Shown: positions 35,125 to 48,559 of the stretch, piece after piece
Position numbering within the stretch: the first letter of the stretch is position 1
Layout of the letters: every line of letters starts with the position of its first letter
From: Chinchilla lanigera
Taxonomy: Eukaryota > Chordata > Mammalia > Rodentia > Chinchillidae
Reading direction: 5' to 3'
NCBI RefSeq assembly: GCF_000276665.1
Contig: NW_004955429.1
Coordinates: 2,908,922-2,972,921 of the forward strand
DNA length: 64,000 bases
Made by a program: the position numbers and the translations under genes
Notes under the pieces: model-generated
The model's input: the letters and a program-made list of their open reading frames with translations, nothing else
Told to the model about the DNA's origin: nothing
The model's database searches: none

Positions 35125-35310
35125 TGTGCACTGCATGTTACCTCATCGAATTCTCATAAAAACCATGTGGAAGTAGACAATGTCATTTGCATTTCCTTAG
35201 GTGAGGAGCATGTGTTCAGAGGTTTCTGAAACATGCCTAAGATCACACAGCTAATGATGGATGGAATTTAAACCTAAGTCTGGGCTCTTTCATTCTGTGG
35301 CTTCTGCCTT
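35125..35310 (-). mobile_element. MIR SINE
   Basis: Reverse MIR core: gatcacacagctaatgatgg, then aatttaaacctaagtctggg and a trailing gctctttc. Confidence 0.7.
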
Positions 35311-35890
35311 TTTCAAGAAAAAAAAAAAAAAGTCACACAGATATCTCAGATATACCTAACACATTTGTGAACAGACATAAATCTTAATTCTTTTTTTCAT
35401 CCCAAGAAATGTAAGCAGTATGTACTATACAAACATACCAATAAACTTAAAAAATAAAGTAATAGACACTTAAAAGAAAAAGGAAGGGGAAAGACAGAGG
35501 AACACACCAGCAAAGAAAGTCAAACAGAAACAGGATTTCATAAGCCATGTGTCCATCTCAAAGGAGATTGCTTACCTCTCTGCTTCCAGAAACTTGTCAA
35601 ACTAGGTTGCGCCTTCACAGATACGAGGGTGGATGTTACATCATAGTACTCCCCATCTAGGACAGACACCACCATACTGAAATCCATATCTGTCCATGGC
35701 CTTGAGACCACCTCTAGTTTTGGTGAACAAAGTGATAGAAATCAATACCTGGGTTTAGATACTTGACTTAACATTAACAGACAGGCTGTAGTGGAAATTC
35801 TGGTAATCACAATGAGTTGAGCGATGGTTTAAAAAAATGCATCATCTCTCTTCTTCCAACTCCAAAGTGGAGGTAGAAAAGGAAGAAAGG

Positions 35891-36321
35891 TGGTATGGTT
35901 TGAATATAGTTTGCATTCCCCAAGGGGTCAAGTGCTGGAGGTTTGCTTTTTACTGTGGTGGTGGTAGAGGTGGTCGATTCTTAAGGGGAAGAGCCTAGTG
36001 TAAGATGATTGGGTCATGGGGGCATCGTTTTCTGAAGGGCTTTAATGCAGTTCTTTTGGGACCCTAGTTAGTTTCTATAAGAGTGGATTGTTACAAAAAG
36101 AGCAGACCTTCCCCCTCCCAGTCTGTATTTCTGTTCCACCATCTGATCTGCTCCACACACATTCTTACTATGCAATGCCATCTGACATGAGGTCTTCATC
36201 AGAGGGCAGCAGAAGCCAGTGGCATGCTCCTGGACCTCCAAAATGTGAGCTAAATAAACCTCTTCTTTCTGAGTACCAGGACTCAGGTATTTTGCTATAG
36301 CAAACAAAAATGGAATAATAG
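35891..36321 (+). mobile_element. Solo LTR, MaLR-like
   Basis: It starts tggtatggtttgaatatagt, includes gtcaagtgctggagg and gctcctggacctccaaaatg, an ataaacctcttct signal region, and ends gcaaacaaaaatggaataat. Confidence 0.65.
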
Positions 36322-37019
36322 AAAAGGGGAGAAAGTTAAGACATTTCAGCCTCAATTTTTTCATTTTGCTTTGACAGGAAGATAAACATTTTCTGGTGCA
36401 AGAAAGATTTCCCTGTGGGTAGGTAAAATTCTTAAATAGCTAAGCATGTGGATATTAGCATCAGATGGCCTTTTAACTTCCAGGATTGCAAAGGGGATAG
36501 TTTTTAAAATTTCTAAGAATTAAGACACACAGTCTTGTCTGTTACTGAAGTAATGAAAACCAGGTACTCCTGCTGAGGCCTGTAGATTAGGAGCAGGCTG
36601 AGCACATTTCCCAAGCTTTGTTAGAAAGCAGTACACAGCCATTGAGAAGCTAGCATTACTACTTTATAGAGACACTGAAGTGGTGAATCTATCACAGTAC
36701 TACTCTAAGTCTGATGGCCAGTTTTAAGGGTTATTTTAAATTTGCCAAATAAATTTATAGGTTGCTGAAGAGCAGCAGAAACACTGATACCAAAATAAAA
36801 AATAAAGAATGGTATTTCCTTAATTCAAGATGTATGTTTCTGTTTTAATGCTTCTGATATCTGGATGATTCATGTGGTAGGACATACAATTTGTCCACCC
36901 CAAGCAGGAGTCACCTAGGATGTGGTTTTTCTTAACTGCTTATGTGTAAACTGAGTGGAGCAGAACAGTTATCTACTCACCTAATTGTCATTTAGTTGAG
37001 TTATTTGCATTGGCAGTTG

Positions 37020-37215
37020 TGTTAGCTTTGTGTTACTGTGAAAAAATACCTGAGATAGTCAACTTACTAAGATAAAAGGTTAATTTTGGCTTATGGTCTC
37101 AGAGATTTCAGTCCATGGTTACTTGGCTCCACTGTTTGGGCCTGTGGTGGCACAGCACATCATGGCAGGGGTGTGTGGTGGAGGAGGCTCCTTCATCTCC
37201 CAGCAGCCAAGGGGA
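37020..37215 (-). mobile_element. MaLR-like LTR fragment, antisense
   Basis: The phrases gttactgtgaaaaaatacct, cagagatttcagtccatgg and tggcacagcacatcatggca are the reverse complement of the LTR 3' half. Confidence 0.55.
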
Positions 37216-38644
37216 TGCTTATGAAACTGCAGCAGAAGTAGAATACACTGCTCAATTATCAATTTAAGTTTGTATCCCAAATCATCATTTCACAAGCTTT
37301 CAAAAATATTCATGGTGATGCAGTCCCTGAGGTGAAAAGCTACCATTTGGGGGCCAGACCAGTCAATTAAGGCAGCAGAAATTTCCAAAACACTCAGGTT
37401 GTATTTCTTAAACTCAAGAGAGTTTGACATGGCAGATTTATCTATCATAAAAGATTCTCTGTCAGATGCCAAATGCTTCCAGTTGGAATTCAATGGAAGT
37501 GGTTAAACCTCCAGCAATAGATAACTCAGCAGAGAAGTAAACTTTTATGTTCAATCAAACAAGACATATGGAAAAATATATGACATTCCCTGGCAAAAGT
37601 AAACACCATGTTGTAGACCCCAAAGCTTGTAAGGAACAGGACTGTGGTTTGGGAATGAACAGCCAGGTGTCCTGCCAGGCTCTGCATACCTTTAAACCCT
37701 TAGGTGCTCACTTTGAAGAAGTGAAAACATACCTAATTTGTCATACTAAGAAGAAATGATGTGTAACTCCAGGAATAACTGTGTGCTGTTATCTCTTAAA
37801 ATCTTTTTGAATACTCAGTGCAGCATCCCTGTCCTTCCAAAAGGAAATGTCAAGGAATTAATGAATGAAGCACGTAACAACGCTGAGTGTTTTCAGGATG
37901 AGAAGTGCAAAATGACCTTTTGCACTAAGGGCACAGAAAATCTCCTTGTTTATCTGTGGGGCAGCATGAAGGGTGGGACCAGAGCATTTCCAGAAATGAA
38001 TACGCTAGAACTCAGTTGGTAGAACATTTGCCATGTACGTTCAAGAACTTGCATTCAATTGTTAGCACTAGAGAAAAAAAGGAGAGGAAAATAAAGACAA
38101 CAACATGAACGACTTTCTAAGAAGATGGGGCCCATATTTCCACAGCAATTGCAATATGTTTTCTCCCCTATCTTTTGGAATTCTCCCAAAGTCACTTTCA
38201 TTGCTCCAAGTATCTTCCTTGTGGATGCAGAACCCTGTAATTTAATCAGCTCTCTGTTGCTGGCAGTGTGTAACTTGCTCTTCTTTTCAAAATAGCACGC
38301 TATGAGCCAGATGCACTCATCTGCAGAAAAGCTATATGCAGCATGGCTTACGGATGAAACTGAAAAATGCCAACATTTCTTGCCTTTTTGTGGGGAGAGG
38401 AACTTTTTGTGTTTTTGTCTTCACCAGTATTCTGCACCTGGCACTGAAAAACCCCACAGGATTAGGGCTATTAGTAAAGAAAGTGGCCACATGTGGTAAG
38501 CTCTGCATTAATGAGCTGTGTCATTTATTTCTATACATTTGAAAGTATGTGTGGCCACTTCTGTGACTGTTCGTTTATCCAAGATATGTTAGGGCAACAC
38601 ACGCCGTGGAAAAAGGCATCTCAATTTTTCATGCTTTGTTTTGT

Positions 38645-38722
38645 TTTTTTTTCCAAGGATTGAATCCAAGCCCTTGTGAATGCTAAGTACATGTGCCCTA
38701 CCATTGCACCACGCCTCCAGTC
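38645..38722 (-). mobile_element. Old ID-like SINE
   Basis: Reverse element: aggattgaatccaagccctt, gaatgctaagtacatgtgcc, accattgcaccacgcctcca. Confidence 0.65.
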
Positions 38723-39029
38723 CCTCAGGATAACCTAGTTTTAATTATTTTACTGAGTTTCTTAGGCAAAATATTCCCTTCTTCCTTAAAGATACTACTG
38801 ACAACACACATCATTCCCTTATTTTGAAGAAAAAAATTAACATTCTGAATGATTCATTCTTACACCAAAACAAAATAAGATGTATAATATTTTTTCTTCA
38901 ATATTATCTGCCATAAGTATTTGAGGGTGCAATGTGGAGGCTTCCATTTTGCCCACATTTCCCTTGGGATACATGGATCTGTCTAGGTGGGCCACAGCTT
39001 AGGGGATCACAGAGCTCCAGAGAGACAGC

Positions 39030-39225
39030 TGAGGAGTTCAGAACCCCACACTACAACTTGTTGGCTGTGTGACTCTGGGTGAGCTACTTAACCTCTCAGT
39101 GTTTGTTTTCTCATTTTTTAAAAAGGTGTGATAAGAAGTTACTTCATGAAGTTGAAGTGAGAATTCTATAAATTAACACATGTAAAGTGTTCAGAAGAGG
39201 GTCTGGCTTAGGTCTGAGAGGTCAG
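39030..39225 (+). mobile_element. MIR SINE
   Basis: Forward MIR: ggctgtgtgactctgggtga, cttaacctctcagtgtttgt and acacatgtaaagtgttcaga. Confidence 0.8.
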
Positions 39226-40084
39226 AAAATGTTGCTCTTAACACCTTAAGCAATTGCACCTGCTGTCATCATTGAACTTTTCTGGATGCCTGGAATGCCG
39301 GTGTGCAAGGATTCAGAGGAGGATGGTCACTAGGACACAGTGTGTGTTTAGACTCAAGTCTCCTTTCCCCATGAGGAAAAGCACCCACCCCTAGGGTTGT
39401 AGTTGTCTGTTGCTGGTAGGCTGGGGAGGACATGAAAACAAAAAGGAGAATTTCTGAAAGGGCTATATCTTTTAAGAGCCCAGAGGAAGCCAAGAGCATG
39501 AAACTCTGCTTTGTGGTTTCTGATGGAACTGCCTAGATTAACAGTGAGACCACACCAGATGCACAGCAGCCCAAGAAGAAGGTGGGGCTGTTGCTTCAGG
39601 AAGGTAAGAGCTGCAACCCCAGGACCAGTGTGTAGCCCACTGTGGCTGGGGTCTTGTAAGGTGCAGAGGAAATGACTGAGACCCTCTGGCCTGGACAATC
39701 ACATTCCAGAGCTCTGTGGCACATGCCTAGGACTTTGTGAAGGATCAGAGAAAGCCGATGAGCTGAGCTTGCTGAGTTGCCACCGAGGTGGCTGCAGCAG
39801 GGGCTGCTACCTAGTTCCTGTTCCAACAGCCACATTTCCCAGTTATGCCCCAGGTGGGTATGACCTAGAGATGGAGGGATGGGCAAACACACACACACAG
39901 TGGTCAGTTCAGTTCCATGGAGGCTCATCTATCTATGCAGCAATGGGTCACTGTTTTGTATCAGCATCTTCCACCTCTGAATTAATTTTTTCCATTAGCT
40001 TAAGAAGACTCACAGAATGTGTAACTTGAACATATGTCAAATGAATGAAATTGTTCTCTGCTGTTTGAAGGGATAGGTAATTAC

Positions 40085-40300
40085 ATAGCTGTTAAGATCA
40101 TGTTCACGACTTTGGATCCTGAAAGATCTAGCTTCAGCTCAGCATTTACTGTATAATGCTATCAAATTTAGATTTAATAACCTCAGTTTCTTTCATGCAT
40201 ACAATGGGAATATTTCACTGGGTCAGGTAAGGACTACACAAAAGAACACGTGCAAAGTGTTTACCAAATGCTTGATCCTGTTAAATGTGCAGGGAGAGGT
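40085..40300 (+). mobile_element. MIR SINE, diverged
   Basis: Forward order is kept: ataacctcagtttctttcat, caatgggaatatttcactgg and gtgcaaagtgtttaccaaat. Confidence 0.6.
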
Positions 40301-40460
40301 GACAGTGGTTTCTATTATTGTTACTGTTATTCTTATAGTTAGCACACAAATCTCATGAAGACCCCCTCAGATGCTGGAAAGAACTGGAAGGTTCACGTAC
40401 CAAGTAATCTAGCGAGGCCAAAGCTAATTTTGGGGTTGAGTTCTGCAGTTTTTACTACAA

Positions 40461-40649
40461 CAGTGGTTCTCAAAATGTAGGTTCCCCCAACCAGAAGTGT
40501 TAGCATCACCTCGGCACTTATTGGAAATGCAGTCTTGGGTCTCATCTCAAAACAACTGCATCAGAAACTCTGGGGCTGGTGTGCAACAATCTGTGTTTTA
40601 ACCGGGCTTCTATGTGATTCTCTTATACACTCAAGTTTGAGAACAAGTG
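40461..40649. mobile_element. MER5-type hAT-Charlie MITE
   Basis: Terminal inverted repeats cagtggttctcaaaat and tttgagaacaagtg bound 189 bp containing catcacctcggcactt and cagaaactctggggct. The 8-bp flanks tactacaa and ctctacaa fit an hAT target duplication. Confidence 0.9.
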
Positions 40650-41091
40650 CTCTACAAGTAGATGACAAGATAGAAACGGAGAGGATGGAAGATGGGAGGA
40701 AGACAATTACAGACTACAAAGGCATCAAGAGAGCCAAAAACTTTAGCCAAGACAAAAACTGTCTCTATTTTATGTCAAACATAGGGAAGGAAAGCAACCT
40801 CCATACCCTCAGTTGTTTCAGTCTTAAAAATGCATTAGGAATCATCATGTAGCTTTATGATTTGGAGATAAAAGAGTTTAGAGTGTTGTGTAGGGTATAA
40901 AAGAATGTGGTTCTATTGTTTAAAGTGCAATATAATACAATAGTGTTCTATTTTAAAAGGATCTGGTGTTATAACCTATGTTTTCATGAATCAAGCATTC
41001 TTATTAATGTTCCTTCCTTGGGCAATAGCATAATCTCTTGAAGCAAATACTCATTTCTGTAAGATGGTGAAGCACTTTCTTTTTTTATTCT

Positions 41092-41094
<3 letters not shown>

Positions 41095-41134
<40 letters not shown>

Positions 41135-41335
41135 TGTATGTGTGTTACTAGGGATTGAGCTTAGCACCTCAAACATACTAGCAAGCATTCTACCAGTGTG
41201 CTACATCCCAAGCCTTTTTGATTTTTTAGTTTGAGGTAGGGTCTTGTTAAATGGCTCAGGCTGGCCTTGGCCTTGTGATTTTCCTGCCTCAGCTTCCTAA
41301 GTAGTGGCTGGGATTATACCATTATGCTCAGTATC
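41095..41335 (-). mobile_element. B1-ID composite SINE next to (TG)n
   Basis: A (TG)n run (41095-41130) leads into a reverse ID half (actagggattgagcttagca, accagtgtgctacatcccaa), then a reverse B1 half (gggtcttgttaaatggctca, gtggctgggattatacc). Confidence 0.75.
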
Positions 41336-41884
41336 CTTTCTTTATCCTTGTGGGAAAATATTTGTAGCATAATGATGATGGAGATTGTTGGTGGTTTTAA
41401 ACCTGGCCTCCTGTTTCTTGACACTTATGCCATAAGAAAAGGGGTCTCTGTCTTGTCCCTTGACTCTGAGCAGGCTTGTGATTGCTGGGGTGGATGCAGT
41501 AGAAGGGCGTGGTGATGTATAACTGTGGACAGGAGGTGAAATGCCACCCACATGGGCCTCTCAGGAAGCTCCCCTATCTGGGCCTCCTTCTAGGAGGCCA
41601 GCTGTGTCACTGTCAGAAGCTCAGCTTACCTGAAGGAGTCAGAGAAGGGGCTCCTGTCACCAGCCTCAGCCCAGCTCAGAGGTCAAGCCAGAGAGTCCAA
41701 TCACTCCAGCTATTCAAGATTTTTCAGCCAAGGGGTTTATAGAGCTGGGGTACACTGGCCCTGCTGTGGCCCAGCCCAACTCCTCACCTACAGAATCAGT
41801 GACTGTAATAGAACTATCCATTTTACATCACTAAGTTGGGGGAGGTTTGCTATGCAGCAAGAGATAAATGAAGTGAATAATTCG

Positions 41885-42060
41885 AATGCCTGCCATTTTC
41901 AGAGCACCTGTCATGCATCTGGCCCTGTATTATATATGTTACAACTCCCATCCTTTCAACTGCTCTGCAAAATACGTTATCCTCATTAGGAAAGTGAAAA
42001 AAATGAAGGCTCTAAAAATATGGGCATCATGCAAGGGCACACATCTGGTAAATGGCTATG
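41885..42060 (-). mobile_element. MIR-like fragment
   Basis: Weak match to the reverse MIR core (gggcacacatctggtaaatg, ctgctctgcaaaatacgtta). Confidence 0.4.
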
Positions 42061-42667
42061 ATATGTCAAAATTAAATGCATAAAAATTACCAAAATGCCA
42101 GCCCCTAGGCACCTAAAGAGGAGCATTAAGAAAGGTCAAGCATTAAAAATTAACAATGGTATATTTATTTTGTCTTTTTATCCCACATTATCTCCAGGTT
42201 GTCTTTTATCTTTAAAAATGTTATTTTAAAAGCATCTTTTCTATGGAGGAAGTGAAAAAACCATTAATTATGAATTGCAATTAGTTCTTTTATCATTGTA
42301 CTATATAACACCAGCATTAATTACTAATTTCATACAATCTCCTTTGCTCTGAGATTTGCCATGGAAAATAGAGAAATTTGTGTCCTTAAATAAGCCAACC
42401 AGTTAAAAATTTACCTGTATATAGAATGTCACTAAGAGCTGACTAGTTAAGATCTAAGCATGATTATGAAGCAAAGAAGGTTGCTTATCAGTTTGGTGAA
42501 CATCTGGTAACACTCAACAGCTCTGTATGCGTTTCTTCAATTGGTTTGTGAAGGATACTTACACATGATTTCCTGTAGGTATTTTTAATATATATGGAAA
42601 GTGAGGTTCTCTTTAATTTAGTTACACTATTCTCTACACAGCCTCTGTAGGATTGCATGGCTGTAGC

Positions 42668-43080
42668 TGTATTGTTCAGCTTTCTGGTTGCTGTGACAAA
42701 ATACTTGGCACTGGAAACTTAAATGGGGAGAGGTTTATTCTGGTTCACAGTTTCAGGGGTTTCGGTCCATGGCTGGCTGACTTCAAACCAGGAATGTCAT
42801 AGCGGAAGGGTCTGGTGGAGCACAGCTGCTCACCTCATAGTGGCAGCGAAGCAGAGCACAGAGGCGTAGCACCAGGGAGGCACACACCTCTCAAAGACAT
42901 GCCTCCAGTGACCCACCTCCAACTGAGCCCCACCTCCTAACAGCACATTCAGCTGTGAACAGCTGCAGATCAATCTACAGATGACTATAGAACCTCATGA
43001 TCCAATCACCCTGCCAAAAGTCTCTTAATCCAGTCAAGGTGACAATTAAGATTAACTGGGACAGCAGCTACAAAATTTTT
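42668..43080 (-). mobile_element. MaLR-like LTR, antisense, nearly complete
   Basis: It starts tattgttcagctttctggtt and gctgtgacaaaatacttggc, then gtttcggtccatggctgg, ctcctaacagcacattcag and catgatccaatcaccctgcc. Confidence 0.65.
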
Positions 43081-43230
43081 CATTTCTCCTTACAGCTGTG
43101 GGAAAGCCCAAGTCTAGAATGGAAATAGTGCATTTGAAAACAGAACTCTCCAGAGTTACTTTTATTTAGACCACTAAATCTAACTCTGTTTAGTTCATGT
43201 ATTGATGAAATAAAAAAACAGTGAGTAAGG

Positions 43231-43325
43231 GGCTGGGGATATAGCTCAGTGGTGTAAGTGCCTGTCTGGCAAGCGCGAGGTCATGAGTTTGATCCCTGGT
43301 ACCACAAAAACAAAAACAAAAACAA
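43231..43325 (+). mobile_element. ID SINE
   Basis: Forward ID: gggctggggatatagctcag, tctggcaagcgcgaggtcat, tgatccctggtacc and an (ACAAAA)n tail. Confidence 0.92.
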
Positions 43326-43434
43326 GGAGTAAAGAACTTAATGTTATCCTTGATTATCATTCAAATTGTATCAGTTTAGCCTTGCTCTATTATCAGAAAA
43401 AATATTAGGTGTGAATGTGAGGAACTGAATGAGT

Positions 43435-43620
43435 TAAACTTGGGTTGAATGCTATCTCAGTGACCTTGACCAACTCACTTAACCTTATTGAGCTTCAGCT
43501 GTATCTTTGCAAGATGACAGGAAAACCTAATTCATACAACCATTGTGGGGATTATATGAACATAATAACTATCACATAGTGATGTTTGCCTACAGATAGA
43601 TACATTTGAAATGCACTGAA
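43435..43620 (+). mobile_element. MIR SINE
   Basis: Forward MIR: gtgaccttgaccaactcact, taaccttattgagcttcagc and tgtggggattatatgaac. Confidence 0.65.
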
Positions 43621-43784
43621 GAATTCTGGTTCCATGTAGTGGGGTGCACATATGCTTTCCTCCTCAAATTGAGTGAAATGACTCTAACAGTATGAAAAGC
43701 AAGGAACGATGTCAATGTCAGGTAAAAGATGTTCAGAGAGTTCTGGACAAGTTAAGGAGAACAGGCTGTATAGACTGAAGGACT

Positions 43785-43885
43785 AGAGCCAAGGCACTTG
43801 GGAGGCTAAGGTAGGAGGATCACCATGAGTTTGAGGCCAGCCTGACCTACATAGTGAGACCCTGTCTCAGAAAACCAAACAAAAA
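43785..43885 (+). mobile_element. B1 SINE, 3' part
   Basis: Forward B1: cacttgggaggctaaggtag, tttgaggccagcctgaccta, gagaccctgtctcag. Confidence 0.85.
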
Positions 43886-45329
43886 AGCACTTCAAAAACC
43901 AAAAATGGGCTTCAGTTAAAATTATGAAACAACAGCCAAATGATGTCAAATATTTGAGGAAAAAGAACAGGGCAGCACTGAGACTAAAAATTGCAACATG
44001 GACCCCTGAAGAAAATAGTTGATGAAAGAAATAGAAGAGAGATTGTTCAAAGACTCCATTTGACATCTTCAGAAGACTTAAGATGACATAAAACCAAGAA
44101 TAATTGCTATTAAAATAGGAACCAAAAGATAAGAAAACAAATCAATATTCCTTATAAATTCAGATGCAAATGTCCTAAATACAATTTTTAAAAGTTGATT
44201 CTAGAAATATACTGGAGAATGATACCCAATAACAAGAATGCAAGAACAGTTCACCAGTGGAAAATACAGAAGTTCTCTAACTTATAATATTAAATAACAT
44301 ATTATAGGATCATCTCAATGCATGCTAGCTAGGCAGTTGGTACAATCTAATACCTATTCCTATGAGAATAAAACCTGTCAGTAAGATTGAAATGGTTAGT
44401 ATTTTCCTGAACTTGATAAAGAGTATCTACTAGAAATCAATGAGAAACATTATTCTAATTACAAAACACCAAGTGCACCTATGTCAAAGTCAAGTATTAA
44501 TACTCTGCTTTTGTACTGGTGGTCTCAAGTACTAACAATCCAGAAGAAAGGATCTTAAATTTATACAGACTATGGCAAGATTTTCTTATTTTTTTTCTAT
44601 AAAAGGTCAGATGGTAAATGTTTTAGGTTTTACATGTCAAATGTTCTTGTTGCAATAATGAATGTGCTTTTGTAGGGAAAAAGCTACTTGAGACAATATG
44701 TAAATAAGCATGTCTAGTGCCAATAAAAGTTTTTTTTTTTAAAAGAAAAGCAGCCACCAGTGGATTTGGCCAATCCCAATGTAAAAAACAAAATATAATC
44801 GTCTAGGTTGAAAATTCAAGACAATCAAGTGAAAAATTAAATTGATAAGATAGCTGATGCATAAGCAGTATATGAGCATTCTGATATATACAGAAATGAA
44901 AATTAGAAAATTATATGGCAAAAAGATCTCACTTATTGTACCAAAAAACTATGAAAACTACAAATAAGTAATAAGCAATTTGCCAATTTTACATATACTT
45001 ATAAAACTATATGACACATCAGGATACTTGAAAAAAATGGAAGGAATTACTATGGTAAGGGAACATTAAACATAGTAAAGACATCACTTCCTTAAATGGA
45101 TAGAAAGCTTTTTGCAATTCTAACTGAATCTCTCATGAGTCTCCAACCATGTGGCAGCTGGACTCTACTGAGTGAAGAGGAATTGTCTTGAGTCATTTTA
45201 AAAATATATAATATGGTTAATCTGTATCAGTAACAAAACTTCTTTTATCTTAAAACATTTTTTATTATAACATTTTTAAAAAGAGGGTAAGCAGCCCATG
45301 AGAGATACACTGGGTATGCCTGCATCAAT

Positions 45330-45460
45330 AAAAAAGATGAGAGAAAGAGAAGAAAGAAAGAAAAGAAGAAAGAAAGGAAGAAAGGAGAGAAGGAAGGAAG
45401 GAAGGAAGAAAGAAAGAATGAAAGAAAGAAACAGAAAGAAAGAAAGAAAAAGAAAACCCA
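45330..45460. repeat. (GAAA)n purine tract
   Basis: Over 120 bp of almost pure A/G, mainly gaaa and ggaa units. It makes long but meaningless open frames on the opposite strand. Confidence 0.95.
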
Positions 45461-45779
45461 ATAATTCTAAACTGTGAGGAAAAATTAGACTGGTTTTAAA
45501 TAACAAGAACTATATTTTAAAGAAAAATAAAACTGTGTTATTTTAAGATTTATTTATACAAATAAACCAATGAAAAAGGACAGAAATTACAGAATTCAAA
45601 TTTAATGTATTAAAAAATTGGCAGTTAATAATTAGTGGAAAAATAATAGGTTACTGAAACAAATGGATATCCACTTGGAAAAACAAAGTTCCCTTATCAC
45701 CATGTACAGAGAAATTCAGGTTGGATTGTGAATCAAAATGCTAAAGCAAAATTATGAATCATAGATAAAAAAAAAATCT

Positions 45780-45960
45780 CCCTATCCTCCCTTATAAGGC
45801 CATACTGACAGAGATGCATGGACAGACACAGGGGTCCTCACAGATGCTACACAGTGTTGTGTGGACTGTACCACCAGAACCATGAGCCAAATGAACCTTT
45901 TCCTTATAAAGTATTTTGCTTCAGGTGTTTCATTACAGTAGCAAAAAGTTGACATATGTA
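45780..45960 (+). mobile_element. LTR-like 3' fragment
   Basis: The order gtggactgtaccaccagaac, catgagccaaatgaacctt, ttccttataaagtattttgc and gtagcaaaaagttgacata follows a MaLR-type LTR end. Confidence 0.45.
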
Positions 45961-46013
45961 GCAACTGGGAGGTCATGTTAGCAACCCAGAGGCTAAGACA
46001 CATAAAATTCCAT

Positions 46014-46203
46014 TCCTTTTTGTGTGTGCTACTGGAAATTGAACTCAGGGCTTTAGGACTGAGCTACATCCCAAGCTATTTTAATTTTTTTTCAATGTTG
46101 AGACAGGGTCTTGTTGAGTTGCTCAATGACCCAGGCCCCGGGGGGGCTCAAACTTGTGATCCTCCTGACTCAGCATCCCAAGTGCTGGGGTTACAGACGT
46201 GAT
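46014..46203 (-). mobile_element. B1-ID composite SINE
   Basis: Reverse ID half (tactggaaattgaactcagg, actgagctacatcccaagct) followed by a reverse B1 half (tgttgagacagggtcttgtt, cccaagtgctggggttacag). Confidence 0.8.
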
Positions 46204-47018
46204 AAAATTTCAGTCTGAAGGATGTTCCAAAGAGAGGAAGAGGACTCTTTACTGGTCTACCCTATTGTGGCTTTATTTTCCTAACCACTGCTGAGGAATC
46301 AAGGCAAGGAAGGCAATTCAAAGAGGACAAATGCATTGCAATAGTCCTCTGTCTTTCTAGATTATAAAAAAACTTTCAGTGAAAAGATGAGGTAAACTAG
46401 AATGCATCCTTCATGTGTGGTGTCTGAGGGCAGTTCAATGGTTATTTTCAAAGAGGGTGTTTTATTTGTTTACTTCTGTTACTAAGTTCAGTCACTTTCC
46501 AGGAAGTGTTTTTCTTGTCACCCGCTAATTATTTTCTTTATTTTTCTGGAGGCATCAGCTGAAATTAAGAATTCAGCATTATTTATCTTGGTTCAGAATG
46601 ATTCATCTTTACATTTTCCAGTCAAGAATGTTTCGTTTATACAAATTACTTGAAAACTAAATCAAGTTTTATAGAAAAGAATACTAAATTGTTGGCTTAC
46701 AAAATTATAACCTTAGTAATGACAGCACATTGCCTCTCCAGTACTTGACAAATTAGCGGGGCAAAGAAACAAAGATATTTTGTAGGATTTGAGTAAAAAT
46801 TAGACTTAGTTTATACTGATTAAAAACTAGCTTTGTATCAGACTATTTTAATAAGCTCTCTAAAGGAAAATTATAGAGCTGTACTACCCAAATTAACAAT
46901 AAAGGGTTAGACAAATAAAAACTCTTCAAGTAAAATAGCATTTTCCTAGCAAATAGAAATTAGAGAAGAACATTTCAAAAGGACAGTTTCACACTATCTA
47001 GAAAATAACCAAAGTTAA

Positions 47019-47068
47019 TATATGTATATATACATATACATATACATATATATATATATATGTATATG
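47019..47068. repeat. (TATACA)/(TA)n repeat
   Basis: Alternating purine-pyrimidine tract of tatgta, catata and ta units, partly self-complementary. Confidence 0.9.
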
Positions 47069-48559
47069 TATTCAAATTCGGAGGACATTTTGGAAAAAAA
47101 ACAGTGATACTAGAAAATAATTAAAGCAAAATAGTAACAGCTTAGGAATAAAATAGGCAATGAAACTTAGGAGAATACTGATTTCTGATTTCATAGATGA
47201 TGTATGGAGCTACAGCTTGGGGGTTTTTATATGCACACAGACAGGAAAATGGGATACTGGAAAATGGCCTGAATTTTTTTTTTGGTCAGGTATCCATGAC
47301 TTTTTCTGATAAAATTTCAGTAAAAAATTTAAGCAACATCTATGAAATCCACTTATCTTCCCTATTGTCTGAGGGCCATCAGTGAAAATATCCAAATTTC
47401 GTAAGTACACATAAAGATGCAACATTAACCACTTTCTAAAGTAGAGGCAGAAACATGTTTACCCTTTCCAAAAAAAAAAAAGATTTAGTCATTTTAGCTG
47501 TGAGCTGGATTGTCTAGGGGTAAATCCTCCTTGGTCTTTTCGAATATTATTTCTATTATTGGATATTACTGTAGCGAGGAGCACAGCAGAAAGATTTTAC
47601 TTCATATCTCCTTCTCTTGCCTCACTTTTAAGTCTTGCAGCTGTATCTCCCATTGCATGCGGGACATTCTTATCAGGCTGTTCCCCCAGGGTTCAAATGC
47701 AACATGGCCCCTTCCAGCTTCCTCTTTGCCCTATCCGGAGTTCCTTGCTTTGCCAGTATCGGCTGTAGCAGAGAGAGACGTAAACTAGAAGTTATCTTGG
47801 AAGGTGAGAAGAAAGCTCAGAGAGGAACCAGGTGAAAATCAGATTCTGGGGCAAGAGTGGGTAAGGGCAGGGAAGCTGAGTCTGTGCCTGAGGATCTGGG
47901 CAGAAGGCACCAAAATCAAATGAGAGCATTTCCAGAAATGTGGGCCTGAAACAGAACCTCTCAGGTTGTGAGAAAGCCCACGGGAGAAAGAGAAGAGACA
48001 GCTCAGTCACACAGGTGACTCCACAGCTGTGGATGCTCCCATTGGCCAAGGGAAGCCCAGCTATCTGCACTGCAAGCATCTAAAAGGACAGATGCACCCC
48101 TCCCCAGATAACCCTCCCCAGACAAAAATAAAATTAACAAACCAGACCACTTGTACCTATCTTGACTGACAGCTCTAAATCACTCTTCTTAGCAACTTCA
48201 CCTATTTCTGTTTTGATGGACCTCAGACCTAGTTTCTTCTTTTTAAACCAGCTTCTAGGATGCCAATGGAGTGTCTTTCCTAAAGCCCATTTTGCTCATA
48301 TCCTTTTAGTTAGCAAACAATTTTGGCAGCAGGATTTACTCAAAACTCCCAAATCGGCCACAGTCTCACCCCCCTCAACCTTTCCATTTTCATCTTCCAA
48401 ATATCCACTCTGATTTTCCCAGAAAACCTACTCTGCTGTGATGACACCATTTTATCAATCCCTGGCACACCGAAGGCTTTCACTTAATGCACTGAATCCT
48501 GAGCACAGATAATTTTTAAGACACTTTTTCATTTTCCCAGTGCCTCCTGGAACACAGTT

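Noticed and set aside
41095..41130. CRISPR-like or regulatory array
   Set aside because: Only a (TG)n microsatellite. No spaced repeat arrays of CRISPR type exist in the window.
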